Assembly: GCF_014489555.1 (NCBI RefSeq)
Contig: NZ_CP060784.1
Span: forward strand, 1,984,001 to 2,048,000
Source: Hymenobacter qilianensis
Lineage (GTDB): Bacteria > Bacteroidota > Bacteroidia > Cytophagales > Hymenobacteraceae
Direction: 5' to 3'
DNA length: 64,000 nt
Shown here: positions 48,001 through 55,371 of the stretch, piece by piece
How positions within the stretch are numbered: the first letter of the stretch is position 1
How the letters are laid out: each line of letters opens with the position of its first letter
The notes under the pieces: generated by a model
Databases searched by the model: none
What the model was told of the DNA's origin: nothing
Seen by the model: only the letters and a program-made list of their open reading frames with translations
Program-made: the position numbers and the translations under genes

Positions 48001-48741
48001 GTGCGCGGTTCTTCTCACCTGGCCATCGGCCTGATTACGGGCGTGGCCATTGCTGGCCTAATGCCCGGTATCCCCTTTTCACCCGCTGGTATTGCCCTCG
48101 CCGGCTTCTCCTCCCTAGCCCCCGACCTCGACCACCCCGAAAGCCGCCTGAGCAAACGCCTGGGTTTCTCCCATAACTACGTACGCTGGGCCTTCGCCGC
48201 TGCCGGTGCTGGCTTAGCCGCTTACACCCATTTCCTGCTACCCTTGGGCCCCGACCGGCGCATGGGCTTCACAGCCGCGCTGGCGTTTGGATTGCTGGGC
48301 TTGGCTATGCAAGGCGGCTCCGTACGCAAGCTGGCGCTACTGTTTACCGGCGTGCTCACCGTATTGGCCGGCTTATACTTTGAGTTTCTGTGGGTGAGTT
48401 TGCTGGGAATCTTCGTGGCTGTAGCGCCCTTCACCAGCCACCGCTCCTGGACGCATACCATTTGGGCCACCATCCTCTGGACCTACATCGGATACTTAGC
48501 TAATCAGGCCTTGGGCTGGCATGGGGTGGCTCACTTTGCCGGGGCTGGCTACCTATCCCACTTGCTCGCCGATTCGCTTACCAAACAGGGGGTGCGCTGG
48601 TTCCTGCCTTTCTCCGATACTAGCTTGAAACTGCCGCTTATCTCGACTGGGTCGGCTACGGGCAATGTATTGGAAGTTGCCATTTGCGCCGGCTACGGAT
48701 TATTGGTTCTAGGGTTAGTGGTTGGGCGTTTGCAGTTTTAA
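48001..48741 (+). CDS. YdjM-like membrane-bound metal-dependent hydrolase
   Basis: 246 residues from a GTG start. It matches the YdjM/DUF457 pattern: HLAIGLITGVAI near the N-terminus, FSSLAPDLDHPESRLSKRLG (Asp/His metal cluster), HRSWTHTIW, and GYLSHLLADSLTKQGVRWFLP. Five to six hydrophobic helices place it in the inner membrane, with the metal residues near the membrane surface. In E. coli YdjM is SOS-regulated; no LexA box is recognisable here. Enzymatic activity is unproven in the family. Confidence 0.9.
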   Translation: MRGSSHLAIGLITGVAIAGLMPGIPFSPAGIALAGFSSLAPDLDHPESRLSKRLGFSHNYVRWAFAAAGAGLAAYTHFLLPLGPDRRMGFTAALAFGLLGLAMQGGSVRKLALLFTGVLTVLAGLYFEFLWVSLLGIFVAVAPFTSHRSWTHTIWATILWTYIGYLANQALGWHGVAHFAGAGYLSHLLADSLTKQGVRWFLPFSDTSLKLPLISTGSATGNVLEVAICAGYGLLVLGLVVGRLQF

Positions 48742-49270
48742 TAATTTATAAAGTCTCCTATCCTGAAAGCCCTGAAAGTACTCAGGGATAGCCGCAGAAG
48801 GTGCTACGTATATCGCGTATGGACAAAAAATAGATTATTGCACAGAAAGATGTACTGACAGAAGTTTGTATTCTAAAAATGATGCAGTTAGTTTCGCCTA
48901 CTGAAAGATACTTGAGCGTAAATAATCTGGTGTAAAATACGTAGTATTAAATATATTTTTTTTAATATTACGTTTATATTAAATCAGTTACTTATACTGC
49001 GATTCCTGCAGCGCCTAGCGGCTTTCTACAATCAGTTTTATAACCTACTCTTTTTTCGAGCTGTTTTACTAGCATCGCCCCCAGTAGTTATCCGGAGCGA
49101 TTGGCTCACCCAGCGACGCGGTACTCAAGTATTGCTTTAACTATTCTAGGTAGTGCGAGCAGCGTGCTTTGTATCTTTGGCCGGGCCATTCATTACTTTT
49201 TGATTACCCTGCCGAACTTACTTACCCGCTCCTATTTCACACCTCACTTGCGCACAAAAATTTATTTAGT
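48742..49270. other. Intergenic region before the NYN gene
   Basis: About 530 bp. The first 260 bp are AT-rich, with a run of T and A around 48955. No gene or RNA fold is supported. The second half includes a -7-like box at 49172. Confidence 0.5.
49172..49179 (+). promoter_or_regulatory. Candidate -7 promoter box for the NYN gene
   Basis: TATCTTTG fits TAnnTTTG and would give a leader of roughly 85 bp. No TTG lies at the preferred spacing, so confidence is low. Confidence 0.35.
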
Positions 49271-50275
49271 ATGAACCAGATGAATAGCCCTCTGATTCGG
49301 ATAGGCGTCTTCTACGACGGCAATTATTTCCTGAAAATCAGCGATTACTACTACTTCCAGCATGAGCGTAAGGCTCGTATCAGTTTGGAAGGTCTACACG
49401 AATATATCCGTCACCAGGTAGCCGAAGAAGAAGACGTAGACGTGCGCCTGAGCCAGGTGACCGACTCGCACTTTTTCCGGGGCCGCCTAAGCGCTACCGA
49501 AGCCCGCGACAAAGATCGTCTTTTCCACGACCGTCTGCTCGACGATATTCTGATGCACCTGGGCGTGACTACCCACTATATGCCCCTGAAAACCCGCGAC
49601 GGCCGTTTGCAGGAAAAAGGCATTGATGTATGGTTGGCTTTGGAAGCGCTGGAACTGGCTCTGCACAAAAGCTTTGACGTGATTGTGCTCATCGCCGGCG
49701 ACAGCGACTACGCTCCGCTGATCAAGAAGCTCAATACCATCGGCACCCGTGTGATGCTGCTGAACTGGGACTTCAAGTATGTGGACTTCAAAGGTGAGAA
49801 CCGCGTAACCCGCGCTTCTCAGCAGCTGTTGGAGCACGCCACGTACCCCATTTCTATGCACGACGTGATTGACGCCGGACTGGCCAGCAACGACGAGCTG
49901 ATCGAAAATCTGTTTGTGACTCAGCCCGAGCCTGCGCCTTTCCCAACGGTGAAGCCTGCCCGCCCCACCGGGCCTACGGCCGCCGGCCCGGTAGGCACGG
50001 TGGGCATGAGCACCATCAAAAACCTCAAAAACGGGTTTGGCTTCGTGGTAATGCCCCCCAACAACCTTTTCTTCAGCTACGCTGACATGTCGGAAGGCGA
50101 CTTCAACGACCTGCACGAAGGCGATTGGGTGGAGTTCACCGTTGGCCGCAACCACCGCGACGAGGATTGCGCCCGCAACGTGCGGAAAGTACAGCCCCCA
50201 CAGGAAGGCGAAGGCGACGAGTACGACGACGAGACCGAAGAGCACGAGTCGGCCAACAGCTCGGAGCATTTATAA
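49271..50275 (+). CDS. NYN-domain nuclease-like protein fused to a cold-shock domain
   Basis: 334 residues. Residues about 8-200 form a NYN (PIN-like) domain: IGVFYDGNYF, QEKGIDVWLALEALELAL and VLIAGDSDYAPLIKKL supply the acidic residues expected of the metal site. After a Pro/Thr linker, residues about 245-310 read as a cold-shock/OB fold (MSTIKNLKNGFGFVV, NNLFFSYADM, GDWVEFTVGRNHRDEDCARNV). The tail is acidic. A nuclease joined to a nucleic-acid binding domain suggests RNA processing or decay. ATG 49271 is preferred over 49169 because the leader is not protein-like. Confidence 0.9.
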   Translation: MNQMNSPLIRIGVFYDGNYFLKISDYYYFQHERKARISLEGLHEYIRHQVAEEEDVDVRLSQVTDSHFFRGRLSATEARDKDRLFHDRLLDDILMHLGVTTHYMPLKTRDGRLQEKGIDVWLALEALELALHKSFDVIVLIAGDSDYAPLIKKLNTIGTRVMLLNWDFKYVDFKGENRVTRASQQLLEHATYPISMHDVIDAGLASNDELIENLFVTQPEPAPFPTVKPARPTGPTAAGPVGTVGMSTIKNLKNGFGFVVMPPNNLFFSYADMSEGDFNDLHEGDWVEFTVGRNHRDEDCARNVRKVQPPQEGEGDEYDDETEEHESANSSEHL

Positions 50276-50370
50276 ACCAACTTATGCCGCTGTAATTCCA
50301 CCCAACGGTTCGGCGACCATCCACTTTCGACTCTTCATGGTTGCCAGAGCTAAGAGTTGAATTCTTTAAC

Positions 50371-50405
50371 AAAAAAGCCCCCCACAGCTATGCGGGGGCT
50401 TTTTT
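50371..50405 (+). terminator. Terminator after the NYN gene
   Basis: AAAAAAGCCCCCCAC pairs with GCGGGGGCTTTTTT imperfectly (C6 against G5) around a short loop. Confidence 0.85.
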
Positions 50406-50450
50406 GTTTGTAAAGTTTGAAGCCAACCGAACTAATACTGCCTCTCTAAT

Positions 50451-50658
50451 CCGTTCGTCATGCAGAGCGGAGCGAAGCATCTCGCGTGTTTCATTGCAAT
50501 GGTATTGTCATGCTGAGGAGTCGAAGCATCTCTCCCGCTGACGTCAGATTAGTATTGCAACGAAGCGGGAGAGATGTTTCGACCAGCTCAGCATGACCGC
50601 CTTTTAGCTAACAACATCAGCATGCGAGATGCTTCGCTGCGCTCTGCATGACGAACGG
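50451..50658. repeat. Palindromic repeat family A copy 4, with a family B element nested inside
   Basis: The outer arms are CCGTTCGTCATGCAGAGCG and CGCTCTGCATGACGAACGG plus GAAGCATCTCGCGTG / CATGCGAGATGCTTCG. The interior contains a family B palindrome at 50507-50597. It has the same arrangement as the copy at 32654. Confidence 0.88.
50507..50597. repeat. Palindromic repeat, family B copy 2
   Basis: The left arm is GTCATGCTGAGGAGTCGAAG..CTCTCCCGC and the right arm is GCGGGAGAGATGTTTCGACC..CTCAGCATGAC, with several mismatches, so it is older or more diverged than the copy at 32728. Confidence 0.88.
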
Positions 50659-50702
50659 GTTGGGGAATAATGAGCACTAAAACAGTCGGCGCAATAATCT
50701 CT

Positions 50703-51170
50703 TTACTCCTCTTTCGGAAACAGCAACTCGTGGAAGTCGCGCTTGTCGGCGGGGTAGCGGTTGAAGGTGCCGAGGCCGCGGGCCACGACTATCTCGCGGG
50801 TGGCACAATAGATATCGGCGCTGGCTACGATGAGGGTTTTGCCGGAGTGCTCTACGTGTCCGCGGGCCAGCAGATGGTCGTGCAGCCGGACGGGCAGGAG
50901 GTAGTTTATCTTGAATTCAACAGTTGAGACTAGCTCGCTGGCGGTGAACGCCAGGCTGAGCGCGGCTGCGCCCAGCGCCGCATCCATTAAGCCAGCCAGC
51001 ACGCCCCCGTGGCAGGTGCCGGGCGACGACAGGTGATCTTCCCGCACCTTCATGCTATAAACGACTTCGCCCGGCCTGGTCATGCTGAGTTCCATACCGT
51101 TGGTGCGGCCGTAGTTATTGATCTGGTTGTAGAGCGCGATTAGCGTGGCAACGTTCTGAGTAGGTTCCAT
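50703..51170 (-). CDS. PaaI-family hotdog thioesterase
   Basis: 155 residues from ATG 51170. The hotdog fold is marked by HLSSPGTCHGGVLAGLMDAALG (central helix, with the family's HGG and catalytic Asp), VSTVEFKINYLLPVRLHD and GKTLIVASADIYC. These enzymes hydrolyse acyl-CoA thioesters, often phenylacetyl-type. The substrate is not determinable here. An extended reading to 51263 includes unconserved sequence. The GNAT gene lies 117 bp upstream on the same strand. Confidence 0.88.
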   Translation of the reverse strand: MEPTQNVATLIALYNQINNYGRTNGMELSMTRPGEVVYSMKVREDHLSSPGTCHGGVLAGLMDAALGAAALSLAFTASELVSTVEFKINYLLPVRLHDHLLARGHVEHSGKTLIVASADIYCATREIVVARGLGTFNRYPADKRDFHELLFPKEE

Positions 51171-51286
51171 AGTAGCTGAAAAGATACGGGTCCTTTGGAT
51201 AAAGCCCCCCAATAACACCTGTTGCCTCCCAGCAATTTCTGAAGACGTCGGTACTGTAAGCAAAGCTTTTTTGCGGCAGCAAATGG

Positions 51287-51730
51287 CTATACGGCCAGCG
51301 ACTTGCGCATCCGAAAATGCGGAATTACGCCAAACAGCGTATGCGAAGGCGCCACAATTTCATAGCCCAGCTTCTGGTAAAACGCCACGGCCGACTCGCG
51401 CGAGTCCAGTATGCATTCTGTAAAACCCTGTGCGGCAGCATATTCCTCCAGATACATCATCAGCTGCTGCCCAATGCCGCGGCCGTGCCAGTTGGGGTGC
51501 ACAGCCACAGCGCGCACCTGTACCTGGCCCGGCCCGGACGGATGCACGCGGGCCACCCCGATAACCGTACCGTCGTCGGCTACGGCCATGGCGTGGTGGG
51601 TGGTGGGGGCCTCATCGTCGGCGGCGCGCTCCGAGCCGGGGGGCTGCTGCCAGGGCTGGCGCAACACCTGATAGCGCAGGGCATAATAAGCAGCAAAGTC
51701 GGCGGCGGAGCGGGGCTGGCGGATGGTCAT
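51287..51730 (-). CDS. GNAT N-acetyltransferase
   Basis: 147 residues from ATG 51730. The GNAT core is clear: VQVRAVAVHPNWHGRGIGQQL with the acetyl-CoA loop RGIGQQL, then ILDSRESAVAFYQKLGYEIV. The C-terminus IPHFRMRKSL is typical of the ElaA/PhnO-like subgroup. The acceptor is unknown. Upstream in-frame codons to 51865 encode a Pro/Cys-rich string that is not part of the fold. Confidence 0.9.
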   Translation of the reverse strand: MTIRQPRSAADFAAYYALRYQVLRQPWQQPPGSERAADDEAPTTHHAMAVADDGTVIGVARVHPSGPGQVQVRAVAVHPNWHGRGIGQQLMMYLEEYAAAQGFTECILDSRESAVAFYQKLGYEIVAPSHTLFGVIPHFRMRKSLAV

Positions 51731-51890
51731 GAGTGGTTCAAATGCGAGGATTGAGCAGATTTGCCCCCAGCCATCGGGTGCAGGCAGTGGCAGAGCGGCC
51801 TGGCAAAATAACGGAAACCCTCGCTTAGCTGGGGGGCAAATTTGGGCGGACGGCCTGAAACACAACCGCGCACGAACGTTGGCAAACGCC

Positions 51891-51898
51891 TACCTTTG
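51891..51898 (+). promoter_or_regulatory. Candidate -7 promoter box of yajQ
   Basis: TACCTTTG fits the Bacteroidota box and lies 64 bp before the ATG. No clear -33 element. Confidence 0.4.
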
Positions 51899-51962
51899 GC
51901 GCCGCCGTCACCCAGACCGCCGGACTAACGTACTGATTACTCCACTCCTCAAAACCCTACCG

Positions 51963-52454
51963 ATGCCTTCTTTCGATATTGTTAGTAAAGTAGATCCGCA
52001 AACGCTTGAAAATGCGGTGAATACGGCCAAAAAAGAGCTTCAGACCCGCTACGACCTGCGCGACACGAAGGGCGGCATCGAGCTGGACAAAAAAGCCAAT
52101 ACCATACAGCTCAGCTCCGAGAACTCCATGCGCGTGAAGTCTTTGGAAGATATTCTGCTGACGCGCATCGTGAAACAAGGCCTCGACGGCACCTGCCTCG
52201 ACTTCTCGGAAGAGGAGCAGGCCTCCGGAGCGCTGGTGAAGAAAACGGTGAAAGTGCGGGCCGGCATCGATAAAGACACGAGCCGCAAAATTGGCAAGCT
52301 CATCAAAGACAGCAAGCTCAAAGTAGACGTGCAAACCCAGGATGAGCAGGTGCGCGTGGCCTCCAAAAAAATCGACGAGCTGCAGCAGGTAATGGCCCTG
52401 CTGCGCGGCGCCGACCTCGGTATTCCCTTGCAATTCGTGAATATGAAAAGCTAA
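51963..52454 (+). CDS. yajQ: YajQ family nucleotide-binding protein
   Basis: 163 residues, the standard YajQ length. MPSFDIVSKVDPQTLENAVN opens the protein, then RYDLRDTKGGIELDKK, LDGTCLDFSEEEQASG, ISRK-type DTSRKIGKLIKDSKLKV, and VRVASKKIDELQQVMALL near the end. YajQ proteins bind cyclic di-GMP and nucleic acids; here probably a cytosolic c-di-GMP effector. The frame extends upstream to 51723, but only from 51963 does family sequence begin. A terC gene follows 114 bp downstream. Confidence 0.97.
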   Translation: MPSFDIVSKVDPQTLENAVNTAKKELQTRYDLRDTKGGIELDKKANTIQLSSENSMRVKSLEDILLTRIVKQGLDGTCLDFSEEEQASGALVKKTVKVRAGIDKDTSRKIGKLIKDSKLKVDVQTQDEQVRVASKKIDELQQVMALLRGADLGIPLQFVNMKS

Positions 52455-52568
52455 ACACAGCTTTCAAGAATGGGGCAGATGCTGCTGGCTCAACTGGCAG
52501 CGGCATCGGCTCCATTCTTTATTTCTTTAAATCCTTGCCCTCCGTTTACTCTGCAAACCTGCGTTTGA

Positions 52569-53333
52569 ATGTTCGATATTTCTGTTTTCTCCGATCCTAA
52601 TACCTGGATTAGTCTCCTGACGCTGACCCTTATGGAGATAGTGCTGGGGATTGATAACATCATCTTCATTTCCATCATTGTCAACCGGTTGCCGGCCGAG
52701 CAGCACGGGCGCGGTCGGACGATAGGTCTCGCGATGGCCCTGCTGTTTCGCATTGGCTTGTTGCTGAGTATCAGCTGGATTGTCAGCCTGAAAGACCCCT
52801 TATTCACGCTCAACTTGCCCTTCCTAGACGCTGACCACGGTGTATCAGGGCGCGACCTGATTTTGTTCGCTGGGGGGCTTTTTCTGCTGGCTAAAAGTAC
52901 CACCGAGATTCACACCAAGCTCCAGGGCGAAGAGGAAAGTCACGAAACTGGCCAGTACAGCACCTTTGCGCGAGTTATCATTCAAATCATTCTTATCGAT
53001 ATCGTCTTCTCCTTCGACTCTATTCTGACGGCCGTCGGCCTTGTCGATAATGTGCTGGTCATGATCATTGCCGTTATCATTGCTATGGGCATTATGCTGG
53101 CCTTTGCTAAGATCATCGGCGACTTCGTGAATAAGAATCCGACGGTAAAAATGCTGGCCTTGTCCTTCCTGATTATGATCGGTATCATGCTGGTTATGGA
53201 AGCTTTCCACCAGGAAATTCCGAAAGGCTACGTGTACTTCGCCATGTTCTTCTCCTTAGGTGTGGAAATGCTGAATCTGCGCTTGCGCAAAAAAGTGCCC
53301 CCCGTGGAGCTGCGCGATTCGCGCTTCGATTAG
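52569..53333 (+). CDS. terC: TerC family integral membrane protein
   Basis: 254 residues with about seven membrane helices. It carries the TerC signatures: MEIVLGIDNIIFISI in the first helix and IDIVFSFDSILTAVG in the fourth, each with an acidic residue inside the membrane thought to bind metal. The helix after it (VLVMIIAVIIAMGIMLAFAK) and a short basic C-terminus are normal. TerC proteins relate to metal efflux (for example manganese) at or near secretion. Here the exact ion is unknown. A strong terminator follows. Confidence 0.95.
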   Translation: MFDISVFSDPNTWISLLTLTLMEIVLGIDNIIFISIIVNRLPAEQHGRGRTIGLAMALLFRIGLLLSISWIVSLKDPLFTLNLPFLDADHGVSGRDLILFAGGLFLLAKSTTEIHTKLQGEEESHETGQYSTFARVIIQIILIDIVFSFDSILTAVGLVDNVLVMIIAVIIAMGIMLAFAKIIGDFVNKNPTVKMLALSFLIMIGIMLVMEAFHQEIPKGYVYFAMFFSLGVEMLNLRLRKKVPPVELRDSRFD

Positions 53334-53353
53334 AGCATTCAACTCGTAAACGA

Positions 53354-53402
53354 ACGGGGGCTGAATTCGCGGTAAAACGCGAATTCAGCCCCCGTTTGTT
53401 TG
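53354..53402. terminator. Bidirectional terminator between terC and the J-domain gene
   Basis: An 18-bp perfect stem ACGGGGGCTGAATTCGCG / CGCGAATTCAGCCCCCGT is followed by TTTGTTT. It lies between convergent genes. Confidence 0.9.
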
Positions 53403-53413
53403 GAAGCAATAGC

Positions 53414-54232
53414 CTAGATGCGCAAGAGGAGATAGAGATTGATTAGGGCAAACAGACAAGCTGTTATGGCTGCATCTACGGTCCGGCGGCGTACCAGACC
53501 GGGCCAGACTCCTACCAGCGCTGCTATCCACATAAGGAAAATAAATACCAGTTGCGGCAGGCCATAGATGGTTCTCTCCCAGTTATCAATGGTATCCGCC
53601 CGCGGAGCCAGCGCGGGGCGATGCGTCATAACCTGCTGAAAAATGGCAGTTCTGGTGAGGTTAAGCAATTGGCCTTCCGTATAAGGAACCTGGCTCTGAA
53701 AGGAAGTTTGGGGCGTTTCTATTTGGTAATAACTATCAACAATAGAGCCCCGGCGACCATACACAAAGTAACGGGTTTGCGACACTACCGGCTCCTGAAC
53801 AAGGGTAAAAGTCCATTGCGAATCGACGGCCAGCAGCAGGCCAAACCCAATCAGAATGCGGCAGATAAGCCGGGCCACCGGCGTGTAGCGGGCGTATTGG
53901 GCGGCATACGGGTCGCCTTTGGGGCGGCGCGGCATTACGGGTGGGGGCCACGGCCCGCGGTAAGCGGGATCGGGGTGCCGGGGAGCAGCAGGACGAGGCG
54001 CCACCGGCGGGGGCGGATTGCGCAATGCCCACAAGCGTGCATCGTACGCCTTGCGCTTGTCGGGCAAGCTCAATATTTCGTAAGCTCGGTTTATGGCCAG
54101 ATAACGCTCGTGCGCGGCCGGGTCCTGGGTGCGGTCGGGGTGGGTGAGAAGTACCAGCCGCCGATACGCCTTCCGGATATCGGCCGCCGACGCTTGCTCA
54201 GATATCTCCAGCGCCTCATAGTGTGTGCTCAT
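53414..54232 (-). CDS. J-domain membrane protein
   Basis: 272 residues. Residues about 1-65 are a J domain with HPD in LVLLTHPDRTQDP, preceded by YEALEISEQASAADIRKAYR. A Pro-rich linker follows, then membrane segments at about 130-150, 225-245 and 250-270. The J domain faces the cytosol and would recruit DnaK to the membrane. It is not DnaJ itself, since the Gly/Phe and zinc domains are absent. Its start overlaps the end of the upstream small gene (ATGA), so the two are translationally coupled. Confidence 0.88.
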   Translation of the reverse strand: MSTHYEALEISEQASAADIRKAYRRLVLLTHPDRTQDPAAHERYLAINRAYEILSLPDKRKAYDARLWALRNPPPPVAPRPAAPRHPDPAYRGPWPPPVMPRRPKGDPYAAQYARYTPVARLICRILIGFGLLLAVDSQWTFTLVQEPVVSQTRYFVYGRRGSIVDSYYQIETPQTSFQSQVPYTEGQLLNLTRTAIFQQVMTHRPALAPRADTIDNWERTIYGLPQLVFIFLMWIAALVGVWPGLVRRRTVDAAITACLFALINLYLLLRI

Positions 54233-54686
54233 TCCCCAGTTGCAGTTCCTTCAGCAAGTAGGGAAGCCAGGGCAGTCACATGGTCCTGCACCCGCCGAAT
54301 AGCCAGCTCCAACAGGCGCCGGTTGAGCTCAGCGCGGTTTGGGCGGTAATAAGCTAACTCACTCTGCGTAAACAAGCCCACCACCGTGCCCACCAGCAGG
54401 TAGCGCAGCTTCACGTTGCGCGTGAGCAGCTCTGCCACCACCCGCTGCTGCTCCACCACCGACGACGCGAGAAACGGAATATGGTGCTCCTGAATGAAAT
54501 CGGCTACCAACAGCAGCAACAGCTCATTTTGCAGCTTCAGCACAGGCCGCAGCGTGCGGTGCAGGAAGTCGCCAACGGTGGGGCCATCAGCGGTGGGGGC
54601 AAAAAAGCCGTTTCAACCAATGGGCGCGAGGTGAGAATTGCCGCGTCGCGGTCGGCGGGAGTAAAAGCGGCAGAAGTCTGACTCAT
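54229..54686 (-). pseudogene. Small alpha-helical protein coupled to the J-domain gene, one frameshift
   Basis: The repaired length is 152 residues from ATG 54686. The frame breaks at a G5 run at 54595-54599 (expected G6); repair gives ETAFLPPTADGPTVGDFLHR. The rest is helical and hydrophobic in part (LKLQNELLLLLVADFIQEHHIPFL, split over two helices) with an Arg-rich end. No family is recognised. The stop overlaps the ATG of the J-domain gene, so the pair forms an operon and a shared role at the membrane is likely. Confidence 0.72.
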
Positions 54687-54751
54687 GGTTAAAAAAGCCC
54701 CCAGCGGCTTAAAAGGGAAGATATGGGTGGTAAAAGGTAATTGGCCCTGCG

Positions 54752-55229
54752 CTATCTGGCTGGCATGGCGCTCTGCTGCCAACGGTCGGCTTTTATTAGT
54801 TTGATTAACTCCGCCTCCAACGCTTTCAACGCCGCTGGGGCGCCGTCGTAATCCCGGATGCGCTTGCTCTTGCCCCCTTCCAATAAGTGATGTACTTGGT
54901 CGGATAGTCGAGCTTGGTAGAAACATAGCTATCCTGAAAAGCGAAGAAATTAGCCGCGTCGAACTTGGCTATGAGCTGCTTTCGCTCGGCCGCCGTCAAG
55001 CGACTCCGATATGTGCCCTGCCGGGGGCATTTTCGCCGCCTTTGTACTCCATACGGCCATCGGTGTACACCGTAATCTCATCGACGGGGCAGGGGCCCAT
55101 GCAGGCAGTGCGCTCCAGCTGTATAAGCTTTTCGGTGGCCGCCTGCACCGGCCGGCAAGCGGCCAGCCAGGCAATGGTCAGTAGCAAAAGCACACCGGAT
55201 AAAGTCCTGCTATAAAATAGCTTCGTCAT
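54752..55229 (-). pseudogene. DUF6438 lipoprotein, two frameshifts
   Basis: The repaired length is 159 residues. The signal peptide ends in the lipobox AWLAAC at about residue 25. The DUF6438 block follows: KLIQLERTACMGPCPVDEIT, VYTDGRMEYKGG, then TYRSRLTAAERKQLI, AANFFAFQDSY and LDYPTKYITYWKGG. The frame breaks at the G5 run 55023-55027 and the C5 run 54873-54877; each needs one base, and both repairs give family sequence. The function is unknown; DUF6438 proteins are common Bacteroidota lipoproteins. Confidence 0.85.
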
Positions 55230-55371
55230 AAAAAGAGCCCAGATTCGGCGCAAATACCGAAGCTAATAGGAGCATACTGGTAAGAAGGGATATTTTTTCG
55301 GAAAAATGAGCGCGATACTCTAAATTTAAGGATCTACAGCTTTATTGGCCGAATGTGCCGTCCGTTGATTT

